Assembly: GCF_014905095.1 (NCBI RefSeq)
Contig: NZ_CP041165.1
Coordinates: 1,488,001-1,552,000, forward strand
DNA length: 64,000 bases
Source of the DNA: Sulfurimonas marina
Lineage (GTDB): Bacteria; Campylobacterota; Campylobacteria; Campylobacterales; Sulfurimonadaceae
Direction: 5' to 3'
The notes beneath the pieces are model-generated. The model did no database searches, was not told the origin of the DNA, and saw nothing but the letters and a program-made list of their open reading frames with translations. Below, piece after piece: positions 49,631 through 60,157 of the stretch. The number at the start of each line of letters is the position of its first letter. The first letter of the stretch is position 1. The position numbers and the translations under genes are program-made.

Positions 49631-49963
49631 TTAAAATTTAGTTTCAACTAAGTTCTCGCAATCCTTGATCATATCGTAAAGGTCCATCTCACGTCCTGAG
49701 ATCGTAGCAACAATTTTTCCTTTTTTATCTAAGAATAAGAACTGCTCCGATTCATGATAGTTTTCATTCATATAGGTAGAGAATATCACATACTCAGCAT
49801 CTTCTATATTTCTTACGTTTTCATTTACGTAATTATATTTCTCTGAACCCTTATTTAGCTGTTTAATAGTTAAAACTTCATTTTGCAGGCTATTTTTTAA
49901 AACATCTTCCAATTCTGTTAATTCAGCCTCAAGGTTTTCATACTTCAAATGGCACTTAATCAT
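49631..49963 (-). CDS. small soluble protein of unknown function
   Basis: A 110-residue acidic protein beginning MIKCHLKYENLEAELTEL. It has no membrane segment. The second half (EYVIFSTYMNENYHESEQFLFLDKKGKIVATISG) looks like an alpha/beta fold. It has a cysteine at residue 4 and another near residue 103. AAGGGAAAC precedes the ATG. It is divergent from the mqnX-like gene and lies 68 bases before the aroQ start. I do not recognise a family. Confidence 0.65.
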   Translation of the reverse strand: MIKCHLKYENLEAELTELEDVLKNSLQNEVLTIKQLNKGSEKYNYVNENVRNIEDAEYVIFSTYMNENYHESEQFLFLDKKGKIVATISGREMDLYDMIKDCENLVETKF

Positions 49964-49998
49964 AATGTTTCCCTTTTGTAGTTGTTTAATAAAAAGTG

Positions 49999-50004
49999 TA
50001 TAAT
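49999..50004 (+). promoter_or_regulatory. -10 element for the mqnX-like gene
   Basis: Extended TGTATAAT, 34 bases before the ATG, in the divergent gap. Confidence 0.5.
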
Positions 50005-50037
50005 TCTACTTAAATTTATATACAAAGTACTAATAAT

Positions 50038-51261
50038 ATGAATATTATATCACCAAATTACATCTTAACACCTAATAAATTGCTTAAAAACCTTTCAATA
50101 GCATATGATAAAAAAATTGAAAAAATAGCACCTTTGGAAGAATTAAAAGCAAAATTCCCTGATGCTCAAGTCACACAACTTGCAAAAAATTCTTTAATTA
50201 TGCCGGGACTTATCAACAGCCACGTACATATAGAGTTTTCAGCGAATAAAACACAGTTAAGCTACGGTGATTTTATCAACTGGCTTTACAGTGTAATCGA
50301 GAACCGTGATGAATTGATCAACGGCTGTGGACAAGAGTGTATGCAAAAAGCGATCGATGCAATGCTCGATCGGGGGATCACTACATTTGGTGCAATCAGT
50401 TCTCATGCTATGGATCTTGAAGCGTGTGCAAATGCAAAACAAAACGTTGTATTTTTCAATGAGCTAATCGGTTCACAAGCTGCTATGGCTGATGCTCTTT
50501 TTGGTGACTTTTTAGCCAGACTCGATGCGAGTAAAACTGTAAAAAGAGATGGTTTCATCCCTGCAGTTGCAATCCATTCCCCATATTCCGTACATCCTAT
50601 TCTTATCAAAAAAGCATTAGAGATCGTAAAAAATGAAGACCTTAAACTCACAGCTCATTTCATGGAGAGTGAAGCTGAACGTAACTGGCTTGATGAAAGT
50701 AAAGGCGACTTCAGTGAATTTTTTCAAAAGTTTCTCAAACAAGAGCATAATGTAAGTGACTCAAAAGAGTTCTTAGAACATTTTAACCAGACACCTACAC
50801 TCCTTACACATGTTGTAAAATCAAATGAGCAAGAGCTACAAACTATAAAAGATGCAAACCATACAATTATCCACTGCCCTATCTCAAACAGATTACTCGG
50901 TAACGGTATACTTAATATAAAAGAGTTAAATGAGCACGGAATTCCATGGGTTATAGCAACTGACGGTCTTAGCTCAAACTACAAACTCGACCTCTTTGAA
51001 GAGATGAAAATCTCTTTATTTAGCCATGCGAATGCACCTTTGAATGATTTTGCCGAGCAATTAATAGTTGCAGCAACTAAAAATGCGGCAGATGCTCTAG
51101 GACTAAATACAGGTGAAATTGTAGAGGGGAAAAATGCCGATATGATTGTAATTGATCTAGATAGTGAACTGAATGAGGAGCTAGCAGTTCATCTTATACT
51201 ACACCATTACAACATATCTAAAGTGTTTATCAACGGTAAACTTGAAAAAGGGGAGATATAA
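50038..51261 (+). CDS. mqnX: aminofutalosine deaminase-type amidohydrolase
   Basis: A 407-residue metal-dependent hydrolase. Campylobacterota make menaquinone by the futalosine pathway, where this family deaminates aminofutalosine. Metal ligands are His62 and His64 in NSHVHIEF, then HSPYSVHP, the His in LTAHFMESEAER, and Asp in ATDGLSSN. The sequence IIHCPISNRLLGNG resembles guanine and SAH deaminases, which are the main alternative. No clear ribosome binding site precedes the ATG. Its stop overlaps the sppA start by one base, so translation is coupled. Confidence 0.82.
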   Translation: MNIISPNYILTPNKLLKNLSIAYDKKIEKIAPLEELKAKFPDAQVTQLAKNSLIMPGLINSHVHIEFSANKTQLSYGDFINWLYSVIENRDELINGCGQECMQKAIDAMLDRGITTFGAISSHAMDLEACANAKQNVVFFNELIGSQAAMADALFGDFLARLDASKTVKRDGFIPAVAIHSPYSVHPILIKKALEIVKNEDLKLTAHFMESEAERNWLDESKGDFSEFFQKFLKQEHNVSDSKEFLEHFNQTPTLLTHVVKSNEQELQTIKDANHTIIHCPISNRLLGNGILNIKELNEHGIPWVIATDGLSSNYKLDLFEEMKISLFSHANAPLNDFAEQLIVAATKNAADALGLNTGEIVEGKNADMIVIDLDSELNEELAVHLILHHYNISKVFINGKLEKGEI

Positions 51262-52130
51262 TGGAATTTTTAAAAAAGGTTTTTTTACCGATAACTATGC
51301 CGATTAAGTTCATTCAAGAGCACTTCAAAGCAAGTGTTTTTGTTTTAATACTGTTTTTACTGTTTGCACCGACTGAAAACAATCAAGTTTTTAATAACAA
51401 TCTACAAAAAATCAATCTTGTAGGACCTATATTTGATGCTAGCGAAGTTGTTGAAAAAATTGATGAAGCTGCAAAAAACAACAATATAAAAGGTATATTA
51501 CTTTGTGTAGATTCACCAGGTGGTGCAGTTTCCCCTTCCATCGAGATCGCTTATGCTATAAAACGTGCGACTGCTAAAAAACCGGTAGTTGTTTATGCAA
51601 AAGGGACAATTGCAAGCGGGAGTTATTACGCAAGTATCTGGGCTGATAAAATCATCTCAAATCCAGGGAGTATGGTAGGAAGTATCGGTGTTATTATGCA
51701 GGGTGCTGATATGAGCGAACTGATGGATAAAATAGGTATCAAATCACAGGTTGTAAAAGCGGGTAAATATAAGCAAGTGGGGACATCAGACAGACCTTGG
51801 ACAGACTATGAAGTAAATGAGCTCAATAAAGTGATACAAGATACTTACGATATGTTTTCAAAAGATGTAGCTGATGCCAGAGGGCTTAAAATAGAAAAAA
51901 GAGACATATATGCCAATGCACATATCTTTACAGCTTCTCAGGCAAAAGAGGTGGGACTTATTGACGCACTGGGTGTTGAGATAGATGCAAAAGATGAGCT
52001 TGTAAAACTCAGCGGTGTAAAAGAGGCAATTTGGAATAAAGAGGATAAGTTTGAAAAACTTATGAAAAAACTTTCAGCTTCAGCAGCAGTAACTCTCTAT
52101 ACATACTTTCCGGAGATTACCCTAAAATAA
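51261..52130 (+). CDS. sppA: signal peptide peptidase SppA (S49 family)
   Basis: A membrane-bound serine protease that degrades leftover signal peptides. The short form of 289 residues has one N-terminal helix at about 22-37. The nucleophile is Ser119 in GTIASGSYYAS and the general base lysine lies in AGKYKQVGTSDRPWT. VDSPGGAV and NPGSMVGSIGV are also conserved. GGGGAG precedes the ATG. Confidence 0.93.
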   Translation: MEFLKKVFLPITMPIKFIQEHFKASVFVLILFLLFAPTENNQVFNNNLQKINLVGPIFDASEVVEKIDEAAKNNNIKGILLCVDSPGGAVSPSIEIAYAIKRATAKKPVVVYAKGTIASGSYYASIWADKIISNPGSMVGSIGVIMQGADMSELMDKIGIKSQVVKAGKYKQVGTSDRPWTDYEVNELNKVIQDTYDMFSKDVADARGLKIEKRDIYANAHIFTASQAKEVGLIDALGVEIDAKDELVKLSGVKEAIWNKEDKFEKLMKKLSASAAVTLYTYFPEITLK

Positions 52131-52138
52131 GGGGTTTT
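52119..52138 (+). terminator. weak hairpin after sppA
   Basis: CCCT-AAAATA-AGGG followed by GTTTTC, overlapping the sppA stop codon. The stem is only 4-5 bp, so this is uncertain. Confidence 0.3.
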
Positions 52139-52142
52139 CTTC

Positions 52143-53393
52143 CTAAATTTCTCTTTTTTGTAAAACTTTCGCTGATATAACTACTTCATCACTTTGTGCT
52201 TCAAACGTTTCATCTATTTCTAAAGAGTTAAGATCGATCACTTTATGTGCCTGTGATATCTGAGCAAACCCTTTTTTACGTTTTAGTTTCGGATGATTTG
52301 ATTCCAACATCTTTTCTAGATTACGTACCTGTTCTTTAAAAGAGTTTATGCGATTATCAATTGCTTGAGGATATCTCTCTTGAAGATTTTTAAGCTCTAA
52401 TGAGAATTTTTGGAGTTTATAACTCATAGATTGATTAAAGCTCTCTTGCAACGTTTTAATACTCTCTTTATGCTGTAAAAGTTTTCTATCCACCGAATGT
52501 TGCGCAAACGATTTTTGCAGATGCTGCAGCTCCTGAGTTTTATTAAAAAGTTTTTGCGATATTGAATGGGTGAACTGATCTGAGAGCGAATCTATATATT
52601 GATAGAGTTCATTGTTATCGGGTAAAATAATCTCCATAGCGGCACTCGGCGTTGCAGCACGAACATCAGCTACAAAATCTGAGATAAGATAATCTATCTC
52701 ATGCCCTACTGCAGATACAATTGGTGTAGTTGCATGAAATATAGCATCTGCTACGATCTCTTCATTAAACGCCCAAAGATCTTCTATACTTCCACCCCCG
52801 CGTCCAACTACTATTACATCATAGTTCACTAAGTCGGCTTTTTTAATTGCATTAGATATATCAAATGCCGCACCCTCACCCTGAACAAGTACATCGTAAA
52901 TATCAAGTGAAATATTTCTATAGCGTTTATTTGCTACACGAAGCATATCTTGAAGGGCTGCACCCGTTGCAGATGTGATAAGTGCTATCTTAGATGGAAA
53001 CTTTGGAAGTGGTTTCTTTATTTGTGGGTCAAAATATCCCTGAGAAGAGAGCTTTTGTTTTAACTGCTCATAGGCTAATGCTAACGCACCCTGCCCGGAG
53101 GGTTCAATCATAAAACAGTTTATCTGATAAGAACCGCGCGGTTTATATACTGATATTGCTCCGTCCACTAAAACATTTAGCCCCTCTTCAAGGCGAAACT
53201 TCAGTTTTGTAGCGTTGCCTCGAAACATAACACAGCTGATAGCAGAATCTTTATCTTTTAAAGTGAAGTAAATATGTCCTGAGTTATGAAAAGTGATACG
53301 TGAGAGTTCCCCTTCAACAAAAACTCTTTCAAAACTGGTTTCTAAAAGGTGTTTTATCTGCTCATTAAGTGCGGATACAGATAATGTTTGCAT
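52143..53393 (-). CDS. xseA: exodeoxyribonuclease VII large subunit
   Basis: Catalytic subunit of ExoVII, which degrades single-stranded DNA. The 416-residue protein has an N-terminal OB-fold (VEGELSRITFHNSGHIYFTLKD), the nuclease domain with ITSATGAALQDML, VVGRGGGSIEDLWAFN and VGHEIDYLISDFVADVRAATPSAA, and a long coiled coil in the last 150 residues. xseB is not adjacent. It is the last gene of the minus-strand run. Confidence 0.95.
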   Translation of the reverse strand: MQTLSVSALNEQIKHLLETSFERVFVEGELSRITFHNSGHIYFTLKDKDSAISCVMFRGNATKLKFRLEEGLNVLVDGAISVYKPRGSYQINCFMIEPSGQGALALAYEQLKQKLSSQGYFDPQIKKPLPKFPSKIALITSATGAALQDMLRVANKRYRNISLDIYDVLVQGEGAAFDISNAIKKADLVNYDVIVVGRGGGSIEDLWAFNEEIVADAIFHATTPIVSAVGHEIDYLISDFVADVRAATPSAAMEIILPDNNELYQYIDSLSDQFTHSISQKLFNKTQELQHLQKSFAQHSVDRKLLQHKESIKTLQESFNQSMSYKLQKFSLELKNLQERYPQAIDNRINSFKEQVRNLEKMLESNHPKLKRKKGFAQISQAHKVIDLNSLEIDETFEAQSDEVVISAKVLQKREI

Positions 53394-53402
53394 ACTAAAG
53401 AA

Positions 53403-54113
53403 CTACTTTTTTCTCGCTATGAAGAGTGTAGAGATATCCATAGAGAAACTTTGTGTATAAAGCATCTCAAAACCAGCTTTTTCAAGCTCAGAACGCATCC
53501 CATCGATTGTTACAAAATTCTCAATAGAATCAGGAAGGTATGTATACGCTTCCAAATTCTTAGAGATCGCACCGCCTACGTAAGGTAAAATTTTATGCAT
53601 GTAAAAGTCTCTAATTTTATCTTTTAAAGTTTTTTTCTCTTGTTTCATAAACTCTAAAATTACAACAAGCCCACCCTGCTTTAAAACTCTGTTAAACTCA
53701 TAAAAAGCTTCTTGACGCTCGACAACGTTACGGATTCCGTAAGTGATACTAACAATATCTGCTTTATTATCTTCTAAAGGGATCTCTGTCGCCTTAGAGA
53801 TGTGGTAATGAAAATCAGGAAATTTTTTACGTGCTACGTCAACCATACCGTTTGATGGATCAACACCTACAATTTCATCGATCTTGATATCTGCTTTTGT
53901 TGCTTGTTTTTGCCAATGACCCATCATATCACCTGTTCCACAGGCAACATCGATAATTCTGTCAATCTCTTTTTTACCAAGATAGCCATACGCTAAATCA
54001 CAAGCTTTTTTTCTCCAAGCAATATCTACCCCCATGCTCATCACACGATTAGCAGTATCGTAAGTTGATGCAATATCATCAAACATTGAAACAATTTTTT
54101 CTTGTTTTTCCAT
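53403..54113 (-). CDS. ubiE: demethylmenaquinone methyltransferase
   Basis: SAM-dependent C-methyltransferase that finishes menaquinone. The 236-residue protein starts FDDIASTYDTANRVMSMGVDIAWR and has the SAM motif DVACGTGDMMGHW, then GVDPSNGMVDVARKKF, and SITYGIRNVVERQEAFYEFNRVLKQGG. All are typical of UbiE/MenG. It fits with the futalosine-type gene in the same window. Ribosome binding site AAGG lies before the ATG. Confidence 0.95.
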   Translation of the reverse strand: MEKQEKIVSMFDDIASTYDTANRVMSMGVDIAWRKKACDLAYGYLGKKEIDRIIDVACGTGDMMGHWQKQATKADIKIDEIVGVDPSNGMVDVARKKFPDFHYHISKATEIPLEDNKADIVSITYGIRNVVERQEAFYEFNRVLKQGGLVVILEFMKQEKKTLKDKIRDFYMHKILPYVGGAISKNLEAYTYLPDSIENFVTIDGMRSELEKAGFEMLYTQSFSMDISTLFIARKK

Positions 54114-54133
54114 CTAAAATTTTTCCTTACTCT

Positions 54134-55147
54134 CTATTTCTGAGCTTTTTTCATCCACATAATTATATCTTCGCCCGCTTTATCTGCATTTAAAATCTCT
54201 AACTCATCATCAATATTTTTAAATGCTCGCTCACCACCAATTTTAGGTGCTAAATAACACAGATAAAGGTCTACAAAATCTTTTGTTAATTCATAGAGTA
54301 TATCACCACCCTCTATCATAATATTTTTATAGTGTTTCATCACATCAAAATTATCTGCTATAAAAACTTTTCTGTTTTCAATACCAAAAAGAGGAATATT
54401 TTTATCAAACTCTTTTTCTCGAGAAATTATTAAAACATCAGGTGCTTTACCGTTTACCAAACGTGCATCAAGTGTCGGTCTATCTATTCTTACGGTATTG
54501 CCGCCAATGATTAGAAGATCGCATTTATCTCGCATTAAATGCACCTGTTTTTTCGATTCTGCTGAAGAGATCGAGCCTTGATCGAAAGTACCGTTTAGTC
54601 TTTGTGCCCATTTGAAAAATACAAATCTACCCTTAATGTAGTTTTTAAACGGTAAGAGTAGATCACTACACTCTTTTTCTAAAACCTGTGTCTCAACTTC
54701 AATGTTATTGTTTTGAAGTATCTCATTGCCTTGTGCAGCTTCTTCATTGAAGTCATTTGCACCGACATATACTTTTTTTACACCTAAGCTACTTAGTAAG
54801 TTTGCACAAGAGGGAGTTTTACCTACATGTGAGCATGGTTCAAGAGTTGTATAGACACTACACTCGTTAAAAAGATTATTATGGTTTTTGATTAAAAAGG
54901 TATGAATATCATGTGAAGTAAATAATTCTAAGATTTCTGAATTGTTTGTGAGTTGATAGTAGGCTTTTTGAAGCGCGTTAACTTCAGCGTGTGGCTCACC
55001 TGCTTTATGATGAGCTTCAACCGCTAAAATTTCACCATGTTTTCCAACTACACAGCATCCTACTGCAGGATTTGGATAGGTAAGAACTTGATATTTCCAA
55101 GCCTCTTGCAAGGCTAGGTTCATATAAAAGTTATGATCTATTTCCAT
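54134..55147 (-). CDS. ribD: bifunctional riboflavin deaminase/reductase RibD
   Basis: Second and third steps of riboflavin synthesis. The 337-residue protein has an N-terminal deaminase domain with zinc ligands in HAEVNAL and PCSHVGKTPSC and a C-terminal reductase domain with WAQRLNGTFDQGS, GGNTVRIDRPTL and MIEGGDILYEL. Both halves are present. Its start overlaps the rimP stop by 10 bases. Confidence 0.94.
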   Translation of the reverse strand: MEIDHNFYMNLALQEAWKYQVLTYPNPAVGCCVVGKHGEILAVEAHHKAGEPHAEVNALQKAYYQLTNNSEILELFTSHDIHTFLIKNHNNLFNECSVYTTLEPCSHVGKTPSCANLLSSLGVKKVYVGANDFNEEAAQGNEILQNNNIEVETQVLEKECSDLLLPFKNYIKGRFVFFKWAQRLNGTFDQGSISSAESKKQVHLMRDKCDLLIIGGNTVRIDRPTLDARLVNGKAPDVLIISREKEFDKNIPLFGIENRKVFIADNFDVMKHYKNIMIEGGDILYELTKDFVDLYLCYLAPKIGGERAFKNIDDELEILNADKAGEDIIMWMKKAQK

Positions 55148-55590
55148 TCAAAGTAAGTTTTAGCTTTTCTAATGTCGTTAAACTCAATCTCTGTAGTTCC
55201 ATCTTCATTTTCAAATATGAGTTTAGAACCATCAACATTTACGAGTTTTGCTTTTATTTTTTCATTTTCCATTGTCGTAAAAGCAATGTTTTCATTTACT
55301 GATTTTGTAAAATGGTCTAAAGTAGTCAGTTTTCTTTCTAAACCAGGAGAACCAACTTCAAGTCTGTACTCACCTGAAACCGGTGGTGTAACATCTAAAA
55401 GAGGTGAGATAAGATGTGTTAGTTCAACACACTCATCCATCGTTACACCTTTTCTTTTATCATCTTCAAATTCAGGAGAGATTACAGCTACTCTATAGAT
55501 AGTTTCACCAAATTCAGATACAACTGAAGTATCATACAGCTCTAATCCAACAGATTTTACTAAAGATTCTATATCGTTTTGTAAGCTCAT
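55138..55590 (-). CDS. rimP: ribosome maturation factor RimP
   Basis: A 150-residue protein needed for 30S assembly. The N-terminal half contains GLELYDTSVV and VTMDECVELTHLISPLLDVTPPV, followed by YRLEVGSPGLERKL, the family signature. A C-terminal SH3-like domain follows. It overlaps the rbfA stop by one base. Confidence 0.94.
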   Translation of the reverse strand: MSLQNDIESLVKSVGLELYDTSVVSEFGETIYRVAVISPEFEDDKRKGVTMDECVELTHLISPLLDVTPPVSGEYRLEVGSPGLERKLTTLDHFTKSVNENIAFTTMENEKIKAKLVNVDGSKLIFENEDGTTEIEFNDIRKAKTYFEWK

Positions 55591-55955
55591 TACTCTTCCT
55601 CTTTTGTATCTTTTGCTATTTTTTTAAATAACTCTTCGATTGTTTGTGTTTTTTTAAGATGTTCATCAAATTCAAAAGCAAGTTTTGGAGATTTAAACCA
55701 ACCCTGATCTTTCATACAATAATCTTCAATAATGGGTCTTGCTTTTTTAAGTTGCTTTAGTAAAACTTTTTTTTCTTCTTCATTGAAATATGAAGGATCT
55801 ACATATACTTTCGCATCACTTCTACCACGTGAACACTTCACAGCTGTTACGCTCAACTCATGTAAACGTCCATCGTTAAGTTGTGAAAGCGCTTCAGGGA
55901 TCAGTTCTTCAAGAACCGACTCCGTACGTTTAAGTTTGATCTGTGCTTCAGTCAT
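55590..55955 (-). CDS. rbfA: 30S ribosome-binding factor RbfA
   Basis: A 121-residue KH-fold protein that binds 16S rRNA during 30S maturation and cold adaptation. Typical are KRTESVLEELIPEALSQL at the start, LHELSVTAVKCSRGRSDAKVYV and FEFDEHLKK near the end. It starts 3 bases after the infB stop, in the conserved infB-rbfA-rimP order. Confidence 0.92.
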   Translation of the reverse strand: MTEAQIKLKRTESVLEELIPEALSQLNDGRLHELSVTAVKCSRGRSDAKVYVDPSYFNEEEKKVLLKQLKKARPIIEDYCMKDQGWFKSPKLAFEFDEHLKKTQTIEELFKKIAKDTKEEE

Positions 55956-55958
55956 TAT

Positions 55959-58526
55959 TTACAGGCTTACTTTTTGCTCAACTTTTTTGAATGTTTCGAT
56001 TACATCGCCAACTTGTACATCTTCGTAGTTAGAGATAATAACACCACACTCGTAACCGTTACCAACCTCTTCAACATCATCTTTGAATCTTCTAAGACTT
56101 ACAAGTTCACCCTCAAATGCAACAACACCTTCGCGGATAACACGAACAAGTCCACCACGAATCAGTTTACCGTCTTCAACTACACATCCTGCAACCATAC
56201 CTTTAGGTGATTTAAATACGTCACGAACTTCAGCTTGACCTGTATTTTCCTCAGTAAATTTCGGTGCCATCATACCTGTCAGCATTCCAGTCATGTCATC
56301 AAGTAATTGATAGATAATAGAGTATGTTCTAATATCTACATTTCTTTGTTTCGCTAACGCTTTAACTGAACCAGTAGGACGAACGTTAAATCCAAGAAGT
56401 ACACAATTTTCAGAGTTTCCAACTAGTTCAACGTCATTTTCAGTAATTCCACCTACACCGCTAGAGATAATGTCGATTTTAACCTCTTCATTTCTAAGTT
56501 CTGATAATGAAGATTTGATAGCTTCAAGTGAACCGTGAACATCTGTTTTAAGTACAACTTTAAGAGATTTAAGACGTCCCTCTGCGATCATGCTTGTCAT
56601 ATCTTCTAAAGTAGATTTCGTAGATTTACTTAACTCTTTATGTCTATCGTACTCATAACGTTTTTGAGCGTACTCTTTCGCTTCTTTATCGTTTTTCATA
56701 GCCATCATAATCTCACCTGCAGCAGGTACTTCATTAAGACCTACTACAACTGCAGTATGTGATGGTGGAACAGATTTAATCTGTTTTGAGTTTTCGTTAA
56801 TAAGTGCTTTAACACGACCATGTGCTTTTCCACATACAACATTGTCACCAACTTTAAGTGTACCATTTTGAACAATTACAGTAGCAACCGGACCACGACC
56901 TTTTTCAAGTGAAGACTCAACTACCGCTGCTTTTGCATTTGCATCAGGACTTGCTTTAAGTTCTAAAATATCTGCTGTTAAAAGGATATTTTCAAGAAGA
57001 TCGTCAAGTCCCATACCTGTTTTTGCAGAAAGTGGAACAAATTCTATATCTCCACCCCAATCAACAGGAGAGATACCACGCTCAGCCATTTGCCCTTTTA
57101 CAAGGTCAGGGTTTGCTGTTTCTTTATCCATCTTATTTAGTGCTACGATAATTGGTGCACCAGAATCTTTAGCAATTTTAATAACCTCTTCAGTTTGTGG
57201 TTTTACACCGTCATCTGCTGCAACTACGATAATGATAATATCCGTAATATCAGTACCTCTTTGACGCATAGAGCTAAATGCTGCGTGACCCGGAGTATCG
57301 ATAAACGTAATTTCTCTACCGTGTTGGTTAATTGTATATGCACCGATATGCTGTGTAATTCCACCAGCTTCATCTTCAGTAACTTTTGCTTTTCTAATTG
57401 CATCAAGAAGTGATGTTTTACCGTGGTCAACGTGTCCCATAATTGTAATAATCGGTGGACGTTCTTCACCCTCTTCTTCTTGAGACTCTGCTTCTTCAAC
57501 ATAGTTAAATTCATCTTTTGGATCGATAATAGTAACTTCAACACCGAATTCTTCAGATAATATCTCAATCTCATCAGCACCTAAGAAGTCATTTTTCGTC
57601 ATCATCATACCAAGATCGAAAAGAACTTTGATAATGTCACTCATTGGGCGTTTTAATTTTTCTGCGAATTCGTATACACGGATATCTTCAGGGATCTCTA
57701 CGTGTGTTACAACCTCTTCGCTAGGTTTCTCTTTTGTATATTTTTTACGTTTATCACGAGAAACTTTTCTTGTTCTTGGAGCTTGCTTTTTATTTGCATT
57801 TCTTCCGATTGGTTTTGGTTGTTTTGGCTTTCTAGGCTCTTCAGGCTCAATAGCTTGTCTTTCAGTAGCATTCAGGTCAAGTAAAACAACTTGGTCATCC
57901 ATATCAATAGAAACATCAGCCATAGATCCACCGAAAATATCTAGCTTAGTACCTTGATCTTTTTTAGATACAGGAGCTGTCTTTTCTTTATTTTTCTTCT
58001 TTTGTGCTAACTCTTTAAGAGCTTCTTCACTCATTTTTCCGTAAGAAGAAACAACTGCCTCTTGCTTTTTCGGTGCTTCAAAAACTTCCTCTTTAGGTTG
58101 TTTTTTCTTTTTAACGATTTTTAAACCAGATTTTTTTACAACCGGTTTGATTCTAGGAGTAATTTCAGCTGTTTTATTTTCCGAAGGTTTTTCTTCTTTA
58201 ACCTCTTCTGACTTTGCTGCTTTTGCAGGCTCTTCTTTAGCCTCTGAAGTTGTAGAGTTGTCAATTTTTGCTTTTGGTTCTTCTTTTTTAGGAGTTGATT
58301 CTTTTTTATCTTCTGTTTTTGCTTTTGTTTTTTTCTCAGGTTTTGCTTGTTCTTCCGATGGTTCACCATTCATGATATAGTTTGCTAAACCTTCTGCTTG
58401 TTCCATTGTTACAACACTTTGTGCAGATTTAACATCTATTCCCATCTTATTGGCTTTTTCTAAAACATCTTTAGAAGTAATCCCCAATTCTTTAGCAATT
58501 TCGTGTACTCTAACTTTTTCACTCAT
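55959..58526 (-). CDS. infB: translation initiation factor IF-2
   Basis: GTPase that brings initiator tRNA to the ribosome. About 855 residues: an N-terminal IF2 domain ([25 protein letters not shown]), a Lys/Glu/Pro-rich linker of about 250 residues, a second IF2_N part, the G domain with [33 protein letters not shown] and SAKTG, and the C-terminal barrels. I start at ATG 58526 with GGAG 10 bases upstream; the TTG at 58535 is too near to it. It overlaps ylxR by 8 bases. Confidence 0.96.
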   Translation of the reverse strand: MSEKVRVHEIAKELGITSKDVLEKANKMGIDVKSAQSVVTMEQAEGLANYIMNGEPSEEQAKPEKKTKAKTEDKKESTPKKEEPKAKIDNSTTSEAKEEPAKAAKSEEVKEEKPSENKTAEITPRIKPVVKKSGLKIVKKKKQPKEEVFEAPKKQEAVVSSYGKMSEEALKELAQKKKNKEKTAPVSKKDQGTKLDIFGGSMADVSIDMDDQVVLLDLNATERQAIEPEEPRKPKQPKPIGRNANKKQAPRTRKVSRDKRKKYTKEKPSEEVVTHVEIPEDIRVYEFAEKLKRPMSDIIKVLFDLGMMMTKNDFLGADEIEILSEEFGVEVTIIDPKDEFNYVEEAESQEEEGEERPPIITIMGHVDHGKTSLLDAIRKAKVTEDEAGGITQHIGAYTINQHGREITFIDTPGHAAFSSMRQRGTDITDIIIIVVAADDGVKPQTEEVIKIAKDSGAPIIVALNKMDKETANPDLVKGQMAERGISPVDWGGDIEFVPLSAKTGMGLDDLLENILLTADILELKASPDANAKAAVVESSLEKGRGPVATVIVQNGTLKVGDNVVCGKAHGRVKALINENSKQIKSVPPSHTAVVVGLNEVPAAGEIMMAMKNDKEAKEYAQKRYEYDRHKELSKSTKSTLEDMTSMIAEGRLKSLKVVLKTDVHGSLEAIKSSLSELRNEEVKIDIISSGVGGITENDVELVGNSENCVLLGFNVRPTGSVKALAKQRNVDIRTYSIIYQLLDDMTGMLTGMMAPKFTEENTGQAEVRDVFKSPKGMVAGCVVEDGKLIRGGLVRVIREGVVAFEGELVSLRRFKDDVEEVGNGYECGVIISNYEDVQVGDVIETFKKVEQKVSL

Positions 58527-58773
58527 TAATGACAATCTCCTTTAATTTACTCATAAGTTCATCTTTTTTACCACTACGACACTGTCGCATCAGCGCTTTG
58601 GCAATCTTTTTTTCATCATCTAGACAAACTTTACAAAAATAAAAACTTCTTCCAACTCCGCTAAATGCAGATAATTCTCCATCAATACATCTAAGTCTTA
58701 AAAGATTTTCCTGTGTATGCTTATCTCTACAAGCTACACACATTCTCGTTGGTCTATAAAAATTTTTCGCCAT
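58519..58773 (-). CDS. ylxR: YlxR-family RNA-binding protein (DUF448)
   Basis: An 84-residue protein of the DUF448/YlxR family, usually encoded upstream of infB, as here. It starts [17 protein letters not shown] and holds the CVAC and CKVC pairs. YlxR proteins bind nucleic acid, and in Bacillus affect the RnpA-RNase P complex. I use ATG 58773 because the residues before it do not match the family. Confidence 0.85.
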   Translation of the reverse strand: MAKNFYRPTRMCVACRDKHTQENLLRLRCIDGELSAFSGVGRSFYFCKVCLDDEKKIAKALMRQCRSGKKDELMSKLKEIVINE

Positions 58774-58803
58774 TATACCCAAATAATACTTGATCTTTAC
58801 TGT

Positions 58804-59685
58804 TTATCTTTCGATTATTAAACCGCTATTATCAAAATCTAAAATTTTAACTGCAAATTCCGGAAATTTTTGCTTTAAACGGTTTGCAATCATCGCTGCA
58901 TCATCATCATATGCAAGTGAGAAGAACGTACTTCCACTTCCAGATAATGTACTCATTAATGCACCACTTTCATACGCAACTTTTTGTACCGAGAAAAGTT
59001 CCGGTAAAGTTTTCATTCTCGCTTTTTGATGGAATCTATCCTGAGCTGCAAGCTTTAACATCTCCCAATCTTCATTGAAAAATGCAGCAACTGTTAAAGC
59101 AGTATGAGACAGGTTATAAACAGCATTCTCTTTAGAGTATGATTTTGGCAGAATTGTACGAGATTTTGATGTATTCATCTGCTTGTTTGGAATAACTACT
59201 ACCGCTTTGAGGTAATCCGGCAGATGTTTCTTTTGAGAGAATACTTTATTTTTCTCAATCGTTGCAACATTAAAACCACCCATTACAGCAGGTGTAATGT
59301 TATCCGGATGTGGTTCATAAACAAGTGCATGATTTAAAATACGACGCTTTGAAACTCTAATGTTTGCAGCTTCATGTGCAGATGCAATAGCACTTACAAT
59401 TACTGCTGACGAACTTCCCAATCCTCTAGACATAGGGATAGAGTTATAAAAGGTAAACTTAAAGTTTTGCTTTTTCTTTGTCAATCTTGAGTAATGTTCA
59501 TTAAAAATACTTACAAAAAGGTTATTCCCTTTTAATCTTGCATTGTTCTCACCTTCACCCTTGATACTCACACTAAAAAACTTTGACGGATGAAATTCAA
59601 CTCTATTTCTTAAATCAACTGCCAGACCTAAAGAATCAAATCCCGGTCCTAAATTTGCAGATGTAGCTGGTACACTAATTATCAC
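58804..59685 (-). CDS. thrB: homoserine kinase
   Basis: Phosphorylates L-homoserine in threonine synthesis. The 293-residue GHMP kinase has [19 protein letters not shown] at the start, the ATP loop [18 protein letters not shown] and the C-terminal [13 protein letters not shown]. It lies 13 bases after the tsaB stop on the same strand. The assignment is firm. Confidence 0.93.
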   Translation of the reverse strand: MIISVPATSANLGPGFDSLGLAVDLRNRVEFHPSKFFSVSIKGEGENNARLKGNNLFVSIFNEHYSRLTKKKQNFKFTFYNSIPMSRGLGSSSAVIVSAIASAHEAANIRVSKRRILNHALVYEPHPDNITPAVMGGFNVATIEKNKVFSQKKHLPDYLKAVVVIPNKQMNTSKSRTILPKSYSKENAVYNLSHTALTVAAFFNEDWEMLKLAAQDRFHQKARMKTLPELFSVQKVAYESGALMSTLSGSGSTFFSLAYDDDAAMIANRLKQKFPEFAVKILDFDNSGLIIER

Positions 59686-59698
59686 TAATACTTCCCTA

Positions 59699-60157
59699 TT
59701 AAACGGCAGCTATTTTGTATAGCGGTGCTGTTTCCTTACTAAAATCTTTATACTCGAGTAGATCGGGGAGTTTAAAACTCGCCACCGGTACTGTTTCTAA
59801 TTTTTCTGTTTTTATATCATCTTGCATTTTAACAAAAAATAGCTTTCCTATCGCTTTTATAGGTTCATTATTATTAAAATAAAAAGCATCTCTTGCAAAC
59901 AGCGGTATATCTTTTAACACACTTAACGATTTTAAGAAGATATATGCTACTTTAATTGCCATAAAACTTCCCGGTCCGTTAACATAAAACAGTGCGTTAA
60001 GATCATATTTTTGTAAAATATCTTCAAAAATTTCAGGAAGAATATCTGAACTTTTTTCCTCAGATTCGATCACTTCGATCAGTTTTTGTTCTTCATAAAT
60101 TCCAATCATTATCGGTGAAGTTAAAGTGATACAAACAACATCAACTTTTTTACGCAT
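59699..60157 (-). CDS. tsaB: short TsaB-like protein (t6A synthesis)
   Basis: A 152-residue protein resembling TsaB (YeaZ), an ASKHA-fold partner of TsaD in making t6A37 of tRNA. The signature corresponds to [22 protein letters not shown]. Standard TsaB is about 220-230 residues, so this form is short and lacks most of the C-terminal half; shortened forms seem usual in Campylobacterota. It overlaps lpxC by 8 bases. Confidence 0.72.
   Translation of the reverse strand: MRKKVDVVCITLTSPIMIGIYEEQKLIEVIESEEKSSDILPEIFEDILQKYDLNALFYVNGPGSFMAIKVAYIFLKSLSVLKDIPLFARDAFYFNNNEPIKAIGKLFFVKMQDDIKTEKLETVPVASFKLPDLLEYKDFSKETAPLYKIAAV

Noticed and set aside
57224-58380. Long open frames in other phases within infB
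   Set aside because: They come from the repetitive Lys/Glu codons of the IF-2 linker; no ribosome sites or family motifs.
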